This document shows positions 7,790 through 17,997 of a stretch of 46,954 nt of DNA, in pieces; position 1 is the first letter of the stretch; every line of letters starts with the position of its first letter. The notes under the pieces were generated by a model. The model made no database searches. It saw nothing but the letters and a program-made list of their open reading frames with translations, and was not told where the DNA came from. A program made the translations under genes and the position numbers. The DNA is from Telmatospirillum siberiense. GTDB taxonomy: Bacteria > Pseudomonadota > Alphaproteobacteria > Rhodospirillales > Magnetospirillaceae. The stretch is taken from contig NZ_PIUM01000043.1 of NCBI RefSeq assembly GCF_002845745.1, forward strand, positions 1 to 46,954. Direction: 5' to 3'.

Positions 7790-10700
7790 ATGGTTTCGGC
7801 TATCTCGTCGTACAGCACTGCTCAAATCCAGAGTATGACGCTGACCGATATCCAAGGGCTGACGGCGACGGATATGGCGGCTCTGGCGACGACCCAGATC
7901 GACGCCCTGACCACCACGGAAATCACCGAGCTCAGCGCCACCCAGCTTTCCGAACTGTCGACACGCCAGGTATCGGCGCTGATGACCACCCAGATCGCCG
8001 CAATGACGTCTGGGCAAGTCGCCTTCAGCGCGGCTCAGCTGGCGGTTCTGAACATTACGCAGTTCGAAGCCTTCGGCACCGATGTGATCGCCAACCTGAC
8101 CAGCACCGAGATGAAGGGGCTGACGACCACCGAATTGGCCGCCCTGACGCCGGTCCAGTTCGCGGTCCTGGCATCGACCCAGCTCGCCAGTCTCAGCACC
8201 GCGCAGATGAAAGGCCTGACTTCCACCGAGATGGCTGCCATATCGGCGACGCAGCTGTCCGGTCTGGCGGCGACGCAGATCGGCGCCTTGACGACGACGG
8301 CGATGTCGGGAATGAGCGCCTCGATACTCGGCAACCTGACTTCCACGCAGCTTTCCGGCTTTGCGTCGACGCAGATCGCCTCCCTCTCCCTGGCGCAGCT
8401 TGCCGGAGTTACCGCAACGGAGATCGGCGAACTCGCCACCACGCAAATCATCGGCCTGACAGCCGACCAGTTGTCGTCCCTGGACAGCACGCAATTCGGC
8501 GCCCTGACCTCGACCCAGGTCGGCGCCCTGACAACCGCCCAGATCAAGGTGTTATCGACCACTCAGATCGCCTCCCTGACATCGACGCAATTCAGCGGTC
8601 TGACGGCGATCCAGATCGGAGCGCTGACCTCGGCCCTGTTCGGTGCGCTGGACACGGCCGAAGTCGGCGAGATGACCTCGACCCAGGTCAAGGGATTGAG
8701 CAGCACCGAGGTGGCGGCGCTGAGCACCACCCAACTCGGCGCCCTGACGCCCACCGAAATCGGAGCATTGACCCAGACGGCATTGGCCGGCTTGACCTCG
8801 ACGGAGATTGGCGCGCTGACCGCGGCGCAGTTGGGCGCCCTGGCCTCAACGCAGATAGCCGTCTTGTCGACGTCGGCCATAACGGGGTTGTCATCGACGC
8901 AGCTCGCGTCACTTTCGACAACCCAGCTTGGGGGCCTGAGCCAGGCGCAGATCGGCGTTCTGACGGTGACGCAATTCGGCGGTTTGAATACGACCGACAT
9001 CGGAGTGCTCACGACGACGCAGCTCAAGGCTTTGACGTCGACCGACGTTGGGGGCTTGACCTCGATACAGCTGGCCGCCTTGTCCGCCACTCAATTGGCG
9101 TCGCTGACGACGGCGGCGCTCTCCGGCCTGACCTCGACACAGCTGGGAAATCTGACATCGACGCAACTGGTCGCTCTGACGACCAGTCAGGTAGCGTCGC
9201 TGACGACCGGGCAGCTTGCGGGTTTGAGCTCGACGGAAGTCGGTGAACTGACCAATACGCAGGTTGCCAGCCTGACCGCCACGCAGCTGGCGGCCCTCGA
9301 TGCCACGCAATTCGGCGCTCTGAGCTCCACCCAGATCGGAGCATTGACGAGCGCGCAGGTCAAACTGTTGTCGACCACGCAGATCTCAACCCTGACCTCG
9401 ACGCAATTCGCCGGTCTGAGCTCTACCCAGATCGGAGCCTTGACCACGACATTGCTCGGTTCTCTGAATGCCGCCGAAATCGGCGAGATGACCTCGACCC
9501 AGATCAAGGGGTTGCTGGGCACCGAGGTGGCGGCTTTGAACGCGACGCAGATCGGCGCCTTGCAGTCCTCGGAAATCGCCGCGCTGACCCAGGCCGGCGT
9601 CGGTGGTTTGACGTCGACGGACCTAGGCCTTTTGACGACGGCGCAATTGGGTGGATTTACCGCGACTCAGTTGGCCTGGTTGTCGACGACGGCCCTTGGC
9701 GGATTGACGGCGACGCAGCTTCCCGATCTGACGACGACGCAGTTCTCCGGCCTGACGGCGACGCAAATCGGCAGCCTGACGGCGACGCAGATTGGCGGCT
9801 TGAGCACGACGGAGGTCAGTGCCTTGAGCGCGACGCAGATGAAGGGTCTGACCTCGACGGCGGTTGCGGCCTTGTCGGCGGCGCAGTTGGGGGTGGTGAC
9901 CTCGACCCAGTTATCGGCCCTGACGGTGACGGCCTTGGGCGGCCTGACCTCGACCTCGATCGGCAGCCTGGCGGCGACACAGCTTTCCGGCCTGGCGGCG
10001 ACGCAGATCGCCGGCCTGACGACGACGCAGCTGGGCGGCTTGACCGCGGTGGAAGTCGGTGAGCTGAGCAATACGCAGGTCGCCGGCCTGACCGCCACGC
10101 AACTGGCCGCACTCGATGCCACCCAGCTCGGCGCCTTGACGGCGACGCAGCTGGCAGCTCTCAGCGCGGCGCAGATCAAGACGCTGTCGAGCGCTCAGGT
10201 GACGTCGCTGACGACGACGCAATTCTCCGGCCTGACGGCGACCCAGTTGGGTTCGTTGAGCACGACGCAGATCGGAGGCTTAAGCGCGGCGGAGATCGGC
10301 GTCATGACGACGACGCAGGTCAAGGGATTGACGTCGAGCGAGATCGGGGCGCTGACCGGGGCGCAACTGGGGGCCTTGTCGCCGACCCAGTTGGGGGTTC
10401 TGAGCACGTCGGCGCTGGGTGGCCTGAACGCGACGGCGCTTTCCAATCTGACGACGACGCAACTGGGCGGCTTGACCTCGACCCAGTTGGCATCGCTGAC
10501 GACGACGCAACTGTCGGGCTTAAGCGCGACGGAAGTCTCCGATCTGACGACGACGCAGCTCGCCGGCTTGACGGCGTCCCAGCTGGGATCGGTCACGGCG
10601 ACGCAGATCGGCGGCTTGAGCACGACGGATGTCAGCGCCTTGAGCGCGACGCAAGTCAAGGGGTTGAGTTCGACGGCGGTGGCGGCCTTGTCGGCGGCGC

Positions 10701-13700
10701 AGTTGGGGGTGATGACCTCGACCCAGTTGGCGGCCCTGACGACGACGGCATTGGCCGGCCTGACCTCGACGCAGCTGTCGAGCTTGACGACGACGCAACT
10801 CGCCGGGTTGACGGCAACGCAGGCCGGCGGCCTGACGGCGACGCAGATTTCCGGCTTGAGCACGACGGATGTCAGTGCCTTGAGCGTGACGCAGATGAAG
10901 GGGCTGACCTCGACGGCGGTTGCGGCCCTGTCGGCGGCGCAGTTGGGGGTGGTGACCTCGACGCAGCTGGCGGCCCTGACGGTGACGGCCTTGGGCGGCC
11001 TGACCTCGACCTCGATCGGCAGCCTGGCGGCGACACAGCTTTCCGGTCTGGCGGCGACGCAGATCGCCGGCCTGACGACGACGCAGCTGGGCGGCTTGAC
11101 CGCGGTGGAAGTCGGTGAGCTGACCAATACGCAGGTCGCCGGCCTGACCGCCACGCAACTGGCCGCACTCGATGCCACCCAGCTCGGCGCCTTGACGGCG
11201 ACGCAGCTGGCGGCTCTCAGCGCGGCGCAGATCAAGACGCTGTCGAGCACTCAGGTGACGTCGCTGACGACGACGCAATTCTCCGGCCTGACGGCGACCC
11301 AGTTGGGTTCGTTGAGCACGACGCAGATCGGAGGCTTAAGCGCGGCGGAGATCGGCGTCATGACGACGACGCAGGTCAAGGGGTTGACGTCGAGCGAGAT
11401 CGGGGCGCTGACTGGGGCGCAACTGGGGGCCTTGTCACCGACCCAGCTGGGGGTTCTGAGCACGTCGGCGCTGGGCGGCCTGAACGCGACAGCGCTTTCC
11501 AATCTGACGACGACCCAGCTTGGCGGCTTGACCTCGACCCAGTTGGCATCGCTGACGACGACGCAGCTGTCGGGCTTAAGCGCGACGGAAGTCTCCGATC
11601 TGACGACGACGCAGCTCGCCGGCTTGACGGCGTCCCAGCTGGGATCGGTCACGGCGACGCAGATCGGCGGCTTGAGCACGACGGATGTCAGTGCCTTGAG
11701 CGTGACGCAGATGAAGGGGTTGACCTCGACGGCGGTGGCGGCCTTGTCCGCTGCGCAGCTGGGGGTGGTGACCTCGACGCAGCTGGCGGCCTTGACGACG
11801 ACGGCCTTGGCCGGCCTGACCTCGACGCAGCTGTCGAGCTTGACGACGACGCAACTCGCCGGGTTGACGGCAACGCAGGCCGGCGGCCTGACGGCGACGC
11901 AGATTTCCGGCTTGAGCACGACGGATGTCAGTGCCTTGAGCGTGACGCAGATGAAGGGGCTGACCTCGACGGCGGTTGCGGCCCTATCGGCGGCGCAGTT
12001 GGGGGTGGTGACCTCGACGCAGCTGGCGGCCCTGACGGTGACGGCCTTGGGCGGCCTGACCTCGACCTCGATCGGCAGTCTGGCGGCGACGCAGCTTTCC
12101 GGTCTGGCGGCGACGCAGATCGCCGGCCTGACGACGACGCAGCTGGGCGGCTTGACCGCGGTGGAAGTCGGTGAGCTGACCAATACGCAGGTCGCCGGCC
12201 TGACCGCCACGCAACTGGCCGCGCTCGATGCCACCCAGCTCGGCGCCTTGACGGCGACGCAGCTGGCGGCTCTCAGCGCGGCGCAGATCAAGACGCTGTC
12301 GAGCACTCAGGTGACGTCGCTGACGACGACGCAATTCTCCGGCCTGACGGCGACCCAGTTGGGTTCGTTGAGCACGACGCAGATCGGAGGCTTAAGCGCG
12401 GCGGAGATCGGCGTCATGACGACGACGCAGGTCAAGGGGTTGACGTCGAGCGAGATCGGGGCGCTGACCGGGGCGCAACTGGGGGCCTTGTCACCGACCC
12501 AGCTGGGGGTCCTGAGCACGTCCGCACTGGGCGGCCTGAACGCGACGGCGCTTTCCAATCTGACGACGACGCAACTGGGCGGCTTGACCTCGACCCAGTT
12601 GGCATCGCTGACGACGACGCAACTGTCGGGCTTAAGCGCGACGGAAGTCTCCGATCTGACGACGACGCAGCTCGCCGGCTTGACGGCGTCCCAGCTGGGA
12701 TCGGTCACGGCGACGCAGATCGGCGGCTTGAGCACGACGGATGTCAGTGCCTTGAGCGCGACGCAGATGAAGGGGCTGACCTCGACGGCGGTGGCGGCCT
12801 TGTCCGCTGCGCAGTTGGGGGTGGTGACCTCGACGCAGTTGGCGGCCTTGACGGTGACGGCCTTGGGCGGCCTGACCTCGACCTCGATCGGCAGCCTGGC
12901 GGCGACGCAGCTTTCCGGTCTGGCGGCGACGCAGATCTCCGGCCTGACGACGACGCAGATGGGCGGCCTGACCACGACGGAAGTCGGCGAACTGACCAAT
13001 ACGCAGCTTCTTGGGCTGACGGGCACACAACTATCGTCGTTGGCGGGAACTCAATTGGCGGCGTTGGCCTCGTCGCAGTTGGCCGTATTGACGACAGCGC
13101 AGATCAAGACCTTGTCCGCGAGCCAGATCGGCGCCTTGACGACGACCCAGCTCGGCGGCCTGACCGCCACTCAGCTGGGGGCTTTGACGACGACGGAGAT
13201 CGCGGGCTTGAGTACGGTGGAAATCGGCTCGCTGAACGGCACTCAATTGAAAGGCCTGACCGGAACGGAACTCGTCAATTTAACGACAACCCAGCTCGCG
13301 GCCTTGTCGGCAACGCAGATCGGAGGACTGACGACAACGGCGGTGGGAGGGTTGACCGCGACGGTGGTCGCCGATTTGACGACGACCCAGCTTGGCGGCC
13401 TGACCTCGTCTCAGATGGCGTCGCTGACAACGACGGCGTTGTCCGGTCTGACGGCGACGCAAATCGGTGATTTGACGGCAACCCAGCTCGGTGGTTTGAC
13501 GGCAACGCAGATCAGCGCCATCGGCGCGACGCAGATCGGTGGATTGAACACCACGGCGATCAGCGGGTTGACCGTCACCCAGATCAAAGGCATGAGCAGT
13601 ACCGAAGTCGGCAGTTTGGCTGCGACCCAGCTCGGGGCCTTGTCGGCAACCCAGATCGGGGCGTTGACCACCACCGCATTGGGCGGCCTGACCTCGACCC

Positions 13701-14953
13701 AGGTCGGTGATTTGACGGTCACCCAGCTCGCCGGCCTGACGGCCACTCAAATGGCCGCATTGGCCGCGACTCAGCTCGCCGGTTTCAGTACGACGGACGT
13801 TGCAGCCTTGAGCGGTACCCAGATCAAGGGACTGGTCAGCAGCGAAGTGGCCAATCTGACGGCGACGCAACTCGCGGCCCTGAGCTCGGCACAGCTTGGT
13901 GCCCTGACCACGGCGGCATTGGGCGGCCTCAGCGCGACGGCGATCGCTGGTTTGACGACGACGCAGCTGGGGGGGCTGACCTCCTCGCAGATCACCGCCT
14001 TGACGACCGCGCAGCTTTCCGGACTGGACGCCACCGACGTCGGCGCCTTGGCCAATACGCAGATCACCGCTCTGAGCTTGACCCAACTGGGCGCACTGAC
14101 GGCGACACAATTCGGAGCGCTGACGGCGACACAGCTCGGAGCCATGAGCGTCGTACAGATCAAGGAATTGTCTTCCAGCCAGGTTTCCTTGCTGACATCG
14201 ACGCAACTTACCGGCCTGACGATGACGCAGATCAGTGCCCTTACCACGTCACAGCTCGGCGCTTTGTCGACGACGGACGTCGCCACTTTGTCGACCACCC
14301 AGGTCAAGGGACTGGCGGCAACGGGCGTTGCGGCTCTTTCGACGACACAGATCGGCGTCTTGTCGCCAACCCAGATGGGAGCCCTGAGCACGGCGGCGTT
14401 GACGGGTCTGACCGCCGCCCAGATCGCCGCTCTGAGCATCACGCAATTGAGTGGTTTCACGGCCACGCAGGTAGGGGTGTTGACGTCGACGGAACTCGGG
14501 GCTCTGACGACGGCCGACATCTCGGCGATGACTGTTACTCAGTTGGCCGGCTTGGTGAAGGCGCAACTGAATGCCCTGTCCACGGCTCAATTGGACTCCC
14601 TGGGGACCACCCAGATCGCGTCGTTGTCCAGCACGCAGCTTAACGGCCTGACGACGACGGCGATCGACGCTTTGACGACGACGCAAATTACCGCCTTGAC
14701 GCCGTCCCAGATCAGTTCCCTGGCCACGACCGAGCTCAACAGTCTCACGTCCAGCGAAATCGCCGCCTTGACGACGGCTCAGATCAGCAGCCTGAAGACG
14801 TCGCAGATCGCCAATTTGTCGACCACCACTCTCAGTGCCTTGACGACGACCGAGATCGGGGCTTTGAGCAGCACCCAGGCCCATGCCTTGACCGATACCC
14901 AGATCGTCAGCATGACGACCCAGCAGTTTTCCGCACTGAAAAGCGTCTGGTGA
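7790..14953 (+). CDS. Giant octapeptide-repeat protein (2387 aa)
   Basis: The protein is almost wholly a tandem octad, [ST]-x-[TAS]-[QE]-[LIV]-x-x-L, repeated about 298 times. Composition is extreme: Leu, Thr, Ala, Gly, Ser and Gln dominate, no cysteine was seen, one arginine near the start, and rare Lys, Asp and Glu. The only non-repeat parts are about 10 residues at the N-terminus and the last few residues, ending in SVW. One octad near residue 75 is a residue short. There is no signal peptide, membrane segment or catalytic motif. S/T-x-x-Q/E resembles a helix N-cap box, so each octad may be a short capped helical turn in a long solenoid; this is inference. Relatives may exist as 'beta strand repeat' or surface proteins in other alphaproteobacteria. 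The ATG at 7790 follows AAGGGG by 9 bases; a TTG at 7760 in frame is less likely. Function unknown; a surface or secreted fibre is the leading guess. Confidence 0.85.
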   Translation: MVSAISSYSTAQIQSMTLTDIQGLTATDMAALATTQIDALTTTEITELSATQLSELSTRQVSALMTTQIAAMTSGQVAFSAAQLAVLNITQFEAFGTDVIANLTSTEMKGLTTTELAALTPVQFAVLASTQLASLSTAQMKGLTSTEMAAISATQLSGLAATQIGALTTTAMSGMSASILGNLTSTQLSGFASTQIASLSLAQLAGVTATEIGELATTQIIGLTADQLSSLDSTQFGALTSTQVGALTTAQIKVLSTTQIASLTSTQFSGLTAIQIGALTSALFGALDTAEVGEMTSTQVKGLSSTEVAALSTTQLGALTPTEIGALTQTALAGLTSTEIGALTAAQLGALASTQIAVLSTSAITGLSSTQLASLSTTQLGGLSQAQIGVLTVTQFGGLNTTDIGVLTTTQLKALTSTDVGGLTSIQLAALSATQLASLTTAALSGLTSTQLGNLTSTQLVALTTSQVASLTTGQLAGLSSTEVGELTNTQVASLTATQLAALDATQFGALSSTQIGALTSAQVKLLSTTQISTLTSTQFAGLSSTQIGALTTTLLGSLNAAEIGEMTSTQIKGLLGTEVAALNATQIGALQSSEIAALTQAGVGGLTSTDLGLLTTAQLGGFTATQLAWLSTTALGGLTATQLPDLTTTQFSGLTATQIGSLTATQIGGLSTTEVSALSATQMKGLTSTAVAALSAAQLGVVTSTQLSALTVTALGGLTSTSIGSLAATQLSGLAATQIAGLTTTQLGGLTAVEVGELSNTQVAGLTATQLAALDATQLGALTATQLAALSAAQIKTLSSAQVTSLTTTQFSGLTATQLGSLSTTQIGGLSAAEIGVMTTTQVKGLTSSEIGALTGAQLGALSPTQLGVLSTSALGGLNATALSNLTTTQLGGLTSTQLASLTTTQLSGLSATEVSDLTTTQLAGLTASQLGSVTATQIGGLSTTDVSALSATQVKGLSSTAVAALSAAQLGVMTSTQLAALTTTALAGLTSTQLSSLTTTQLAGLTATQAGGLTATQISGLSTTDVSALSVTQMKGLTSTAVAALSAAQLGVVTSTQLAALTVTALGGLTSTSIGSLAATQLSGLAATQIAGLTTTQLGGLTAVEVGELTNTQVAGLTATQLAALDATQLGALTATQLAALSAAQIKTLSSTQVTSLTTTQFSGLTATQLGSLSTTQIGGLSAAEIGVMTTTQVKGLTSSEIGALTGAQLGALSPTQLGVLSTSALGGLNATALSNLTTTQLGGLTSTQLASLTTTQLSGLSATEVSDLTTTQLAGLTASQLGSVTATQIGGLSTTDVSALSVTQMKGLTSTAVAALSAAQLGVVTSTQLAALTTTALAGLTSTQLSSLTTTQLAGLTATQAGGLTATQISGLSTTDVSALSVTQMKGLTSTAVAALSAAQLGVVTSTQLAALTVTALGGLTSTSIGSLAATQLSGLAATQIAGLTTTQLGGLTAVEVGELTNTQVAGLTATQLAALDATQLGALTATQLAALSAAQIKTLSSTQVTSLTTTQFSGLTATQLGSLSTTQIGGLSAAEIGVMTTTQVKGLTSSEIGALTGAQLGALSPTQLGVLSTSALGGLNATALSNLTTTQLGGLTSTQLASLTTTQLSGLSATEVSDLTTTQLAGLTASQLGSVTATQIGGLSTTDVSALSATQMKGLTSTAVAALSAAQLGVVTSTQLAALTVTALGGLTSTSIGSLAATQLSGLAATQISGLTTTQMGGLTTTEVGELTNTQLLGLTGTQLSSLAGTQLAALASSQLAVLTTAQIKTLSASQIGALTTTQLGGLTATQLGALTTTEIAGLSTVEIGSLNGTQLKGLTGTELVNLTTTQLAALSATQIGGLTTTAVGGLTATVVADLTTTQLGGLTSSQMASLTTTALSGLTATQIGDLTATQLGGLTATQISAIGATQIGGLNTTAISGLTVTQIKGMSSTEVGSLAATQLGALSATQIGALTTTALGGLTSTQVGDLTVTQLAGLTATQMAALAATQLAGFSTTDVAALSGTQIKGLVSSEVANLTATQLAALSSAQLGALTTAALGGLSATAIAGLTTTQLGGLTSSQITALTTAQLSGLDATDVGALANTQITALSLTQLGALTATQFGALTATQLGAMSVVQIKELSSSQVSLLTSTQLTGLTMTQISALTTSQLGALSTTDVATLSTTQVKGLAATGVAALSTTQIGVLSPTQMGALSTAALTGLTAAQIAALSITQLSGFTATQVGVLTSTELGALTTADISAMTVTQLAGLVKAQLNALSTAQLDSLGTTQIASLSSTQLNGLTTTAIDALTTTQITALTPSQISSLATTELNSLTSSEIAALTTAQISSLKTSQIANLSTTTLSALTTTEIGALSSTQAHALTDTQIVSMTTQQFSALKSVW
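9827..12754. repeat. Higher-order tandem repeat inside the giant gene (1056/1056/816 bp)
   Basis: The octad region contains near-identical long tandem units: 9827-10882 and 10883-11938 (each 1056 bp, 44 octads), then 11939-12754 (816 bp, 34 octads). The 44-octad unit equals the 34-octad unit plus an extra 10-octad (240-bp) block. A fourth copy begins at 12755 and decays near 13000. An older, diverged 34-octad period is visible upstream between the DTAEVGEM and NAAEIGEM octads. This indicates recent unequal recombination, so length may vary between strains and assembly here may be unreliable. Confidence 0.85.
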
Positions 14954-15056
14954 CGCGCATTTCTTGAGCGGCGGGCGGGGAGTGCTGCCTGTTTCTTGGG
15001 CGGAGGTGTCGATCTTCGCCCATCCGGGGAAAACCTGATCGGCAAAATGGCGCAAC

Positions 15057-15130
15057 TCCGGACCAATTTTAGAATTGGTCCGGATCTTGCTGATGACCTT
15101 CTCATTGGTTCCCGAGTCGTTGGGGAACCA
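15057..15130. promoter_or_regulatory. Paired inverted repeats upstream of the GntR gene
   Basis: A perfect 12-bp inverted repeat (TCCGGACCAATT, 15057-15068, with its complement at 15073-15084) is followed by TGGTTCCC (15106-15113) and GGGAACCA (15123-15130). Another AATTGGT half-site lies just before the GntR start. FadR/GntR-type repressors bind TGGT...ACCA dyads, so these are likely operators for autoregulation. The first could also serve as a terminator for the giant gene, though no T-run follows. Confidence 0.55.
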
Positions 15131-15150
15131 CTTTGAGAATTGGTTTGCGG

Positions 15151-15891
15151 ATGGACCCTACGGTTGCCCCCCAGGACGGTGCGCAGAATTCCAATCTGGC
15201 CTTGGCCGAGATCAGGCGGCTTATCGATAGATTGATCGCAGCCGGCGATCAACGGTTGCCACCGGAACGGCGTCTTGCCGAAGATTTCAAGGTCGGTCGG
15301 CGGGCGGTGCGGCGTGCTCTTGAAGTGCTGGATGCCGAAGGCGTGCTGCGGCGCCGTCACGGCAGCGGCAACTTCATCGCGCTTCGATCCGGGCCGCCGG
15401 TCGCCGAGCCGCCGGGAGAGACGGCGCTGTTCGACATTGCGGAGCGCTCGACGCCGATCGAGGTGATGGAGGTGCGCCTGCATGTCGAGCCGGCTCTGGC
15501 GCGGCTGGCGGCGCTGAAGGCGCGCCGGGACGATATCGAGCAATTGCGCCGCCTGGCCGACAAAGCGGCGGCGAGCGAGGACGCCGACGGCCACGAGCTA
15601 TGGGACGGGGCCTTCCATCGCAAGATCGCGCAGGCGGCCGGGAACTCGTTGTTCCTGGCTCTGTTCGACGCCGTAGACCATGTCCGTGAACACCAGCCCT
15701 GGCGAGTCCTGCGTCAAAGGGCGCGGTCGCAGGCCCGGCACGCCGTTTATATCGAACATCACGAGCGGATCGTTCAGGCGATCGCCGCCCGTGACGCCAT
15801 GGCCGCCGGCGCGGCCATGCGCGAGCATCTGAGGGCCTTGCAGGAGGCTTTGACGGCATGCCTGACGGAGGACGGGAATGACGGCGGCTGA
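15151..15891 (+). CDS. GntR/FadR-family (FCD) transcriptional regulator
   Basis: A 246-aa regulator with an N-terminal winged helix (residues about 15-75; LPPERRLAEDFKVGRRAVRR is the typical GntR recognition region, then GVLRRRHGSGNFI in the wing). A C-terminal all-helical FCD ligand domain follows (about 95-235) with metal-ligand-type histidines such as FHRKIAQAAGN and YIEHHERIVQAI. Such proteins usually repress a neighbouring uptake or catabolic operon until a small organic acid or related effector binds. The 3' end overlaps the first ABC gene by 14 bases, so it is the first gene of the operon. The ATG at 15151 was chosen over an in-frame TTG at 15133; neither has a strong ribosome site. 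The effector is unknown. Confidence 0.88.
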   Translation: MDPTVAPQDGAQNSNLALAEIRRLIDRLIAAGDQRLPPERRLAEDFKVGRRAVRRALEVLDAEGVLRRRHGSGNFIALRSGPPVAEPPGETALFDIAERSTPIEVMEVRLHVEPALARLAALKARRDDIEQLRRLADKAAASEDADGHELWDGAFHRKIAQAAGNSLFLALFDAVDHVREHQPWRVLRQRARSQARHAVYIEHHERIVQAIAARDAMAAGAAMREHLRALQEALTACLTEDGNDGG

Positions 15892-16899
15892 CGTGACGCT
15901 CTCCCAAGCTTGCGGCCAGGCCGAGGATACCGTTCTCGCCGTCGAGGGCTTATCCATCGGCTTCGGTTCCTCTCCCGTCGATCTGGTCGACGACGTCTCT
16001 TTCCGCGTGGGACGGGGACGGACCCTGGCCATCGTCGGTGAGTCGGGCTGCGGCAAAAGCATCACCTCGCTGGCCCTGATGGGCCTGCTGCCATCGCCGC
16101 CGGCCCGGATCGCCCATCGCTCGGCCCGCTTTCTCGGGCGCGACCCGCTGACCCTGGGCCAACGGGCTTTCGCCGATCTTCGCGGCGACCGCATGGCGAT
16201 GATCTTTCAGGAGCCGATGACCTCGCTCAATCCGGTGTTCACCGTCGGCCAGCAGATCATCGAGGGCGTCCTGCGCCATAAGGATGTCGGTTGGAACGAG
16301 GCCCGGGCGCGGGCGGTGGCCATGCTCGCCCGGGTGCGGATCGCCGGGGCGGAACGGCGCCTCGGTGCCTATCCTCACGAATTGTCGGGCGGAATGCGTC
16401 AAAGGGTGATGATCGCCATGGCCCTGGTCAATCAGCCCGATCTCCTGATCGCCGATGAGCCGACCACCGCCCTCGACGTCACCATCCAGGCGCAGATCCT
16501 CAGTCTGATCGAAGAGTTGCAGGCGACGACGGGAACGGCCGTCCTCTTGATCACCCATGATTTGGGCGTGGTCGCCGAAACCGCGCATGACGTGATCGTC
16601 ATGTATGCCGGACGCGTCGTCGAAAGCGGGCCGGTCGAGGCGCTGTTTTCCGACCCCCAGCATCCCTACACCATCGGACTGATGGGAGCGATGCCGTCGA
16701 TGGGGCGCCGCGAGGGACGGCTCCTGTCCATTCCGGGGGCCGTGCCGCCGCCGTCCCGCTTTCCCGCCGGCTGCCGGTTCGCCACCCGCTGTCCCTTCGC
16801 CGACGACCGTTGCCATGCCCAAAAGCCGCCGATGGTCGAGGCCGGCCCGGGGCACGCCGTGCGCTGCTGGAAGGCCCCCCTGGAAGAGTATCTGCCGTC

Positions 16900-16903
<4 letters not shown>
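15878..16903 (+). CDS. Peptide ABC transporter ATP-binding protein (DppD-like)
   Basis: A 341-aa ATPase of the dipeptide/oligopeptide/nickel importer class. Walker A is GESGCGKS (54-61), the Q-loop [11 protein letters not shown], the signature LSGGMRQR, Walker [13 protein letters not shown] and the switch histidine ITHDLGV. The C-terminal oligo/dipeptide extension contains the [14 protein letters not shown] cysteine motif, which in some DppD-type proteins binds an iron-sulphur cluster. It is cytoplasmic and pairs with the next ATPase to power uptake. Its stop overlaps the next start (ATGA), so translation is coupled. Confidence 0.92.
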
Positions 16904-17991
<1,088 letters not shown>

Positions 17992-17997
17992 GGACCA

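Noticed and set aside
8035-14520. Many long minus-strand open frames (up to 351 codons) opposite the giant gene
   Set aside because: They are mirror frames of a 24-bp repeat with biased codons; their own apparent repeats have the same period and there is no ribosome site or independent domain.
7790-14953. Type I secretion substrate or RTX adhesin
   Set aside because: No glycine-rich nonapeptides, calcium motifs or secretion genes nearby; secretion remains possible but unsupported.
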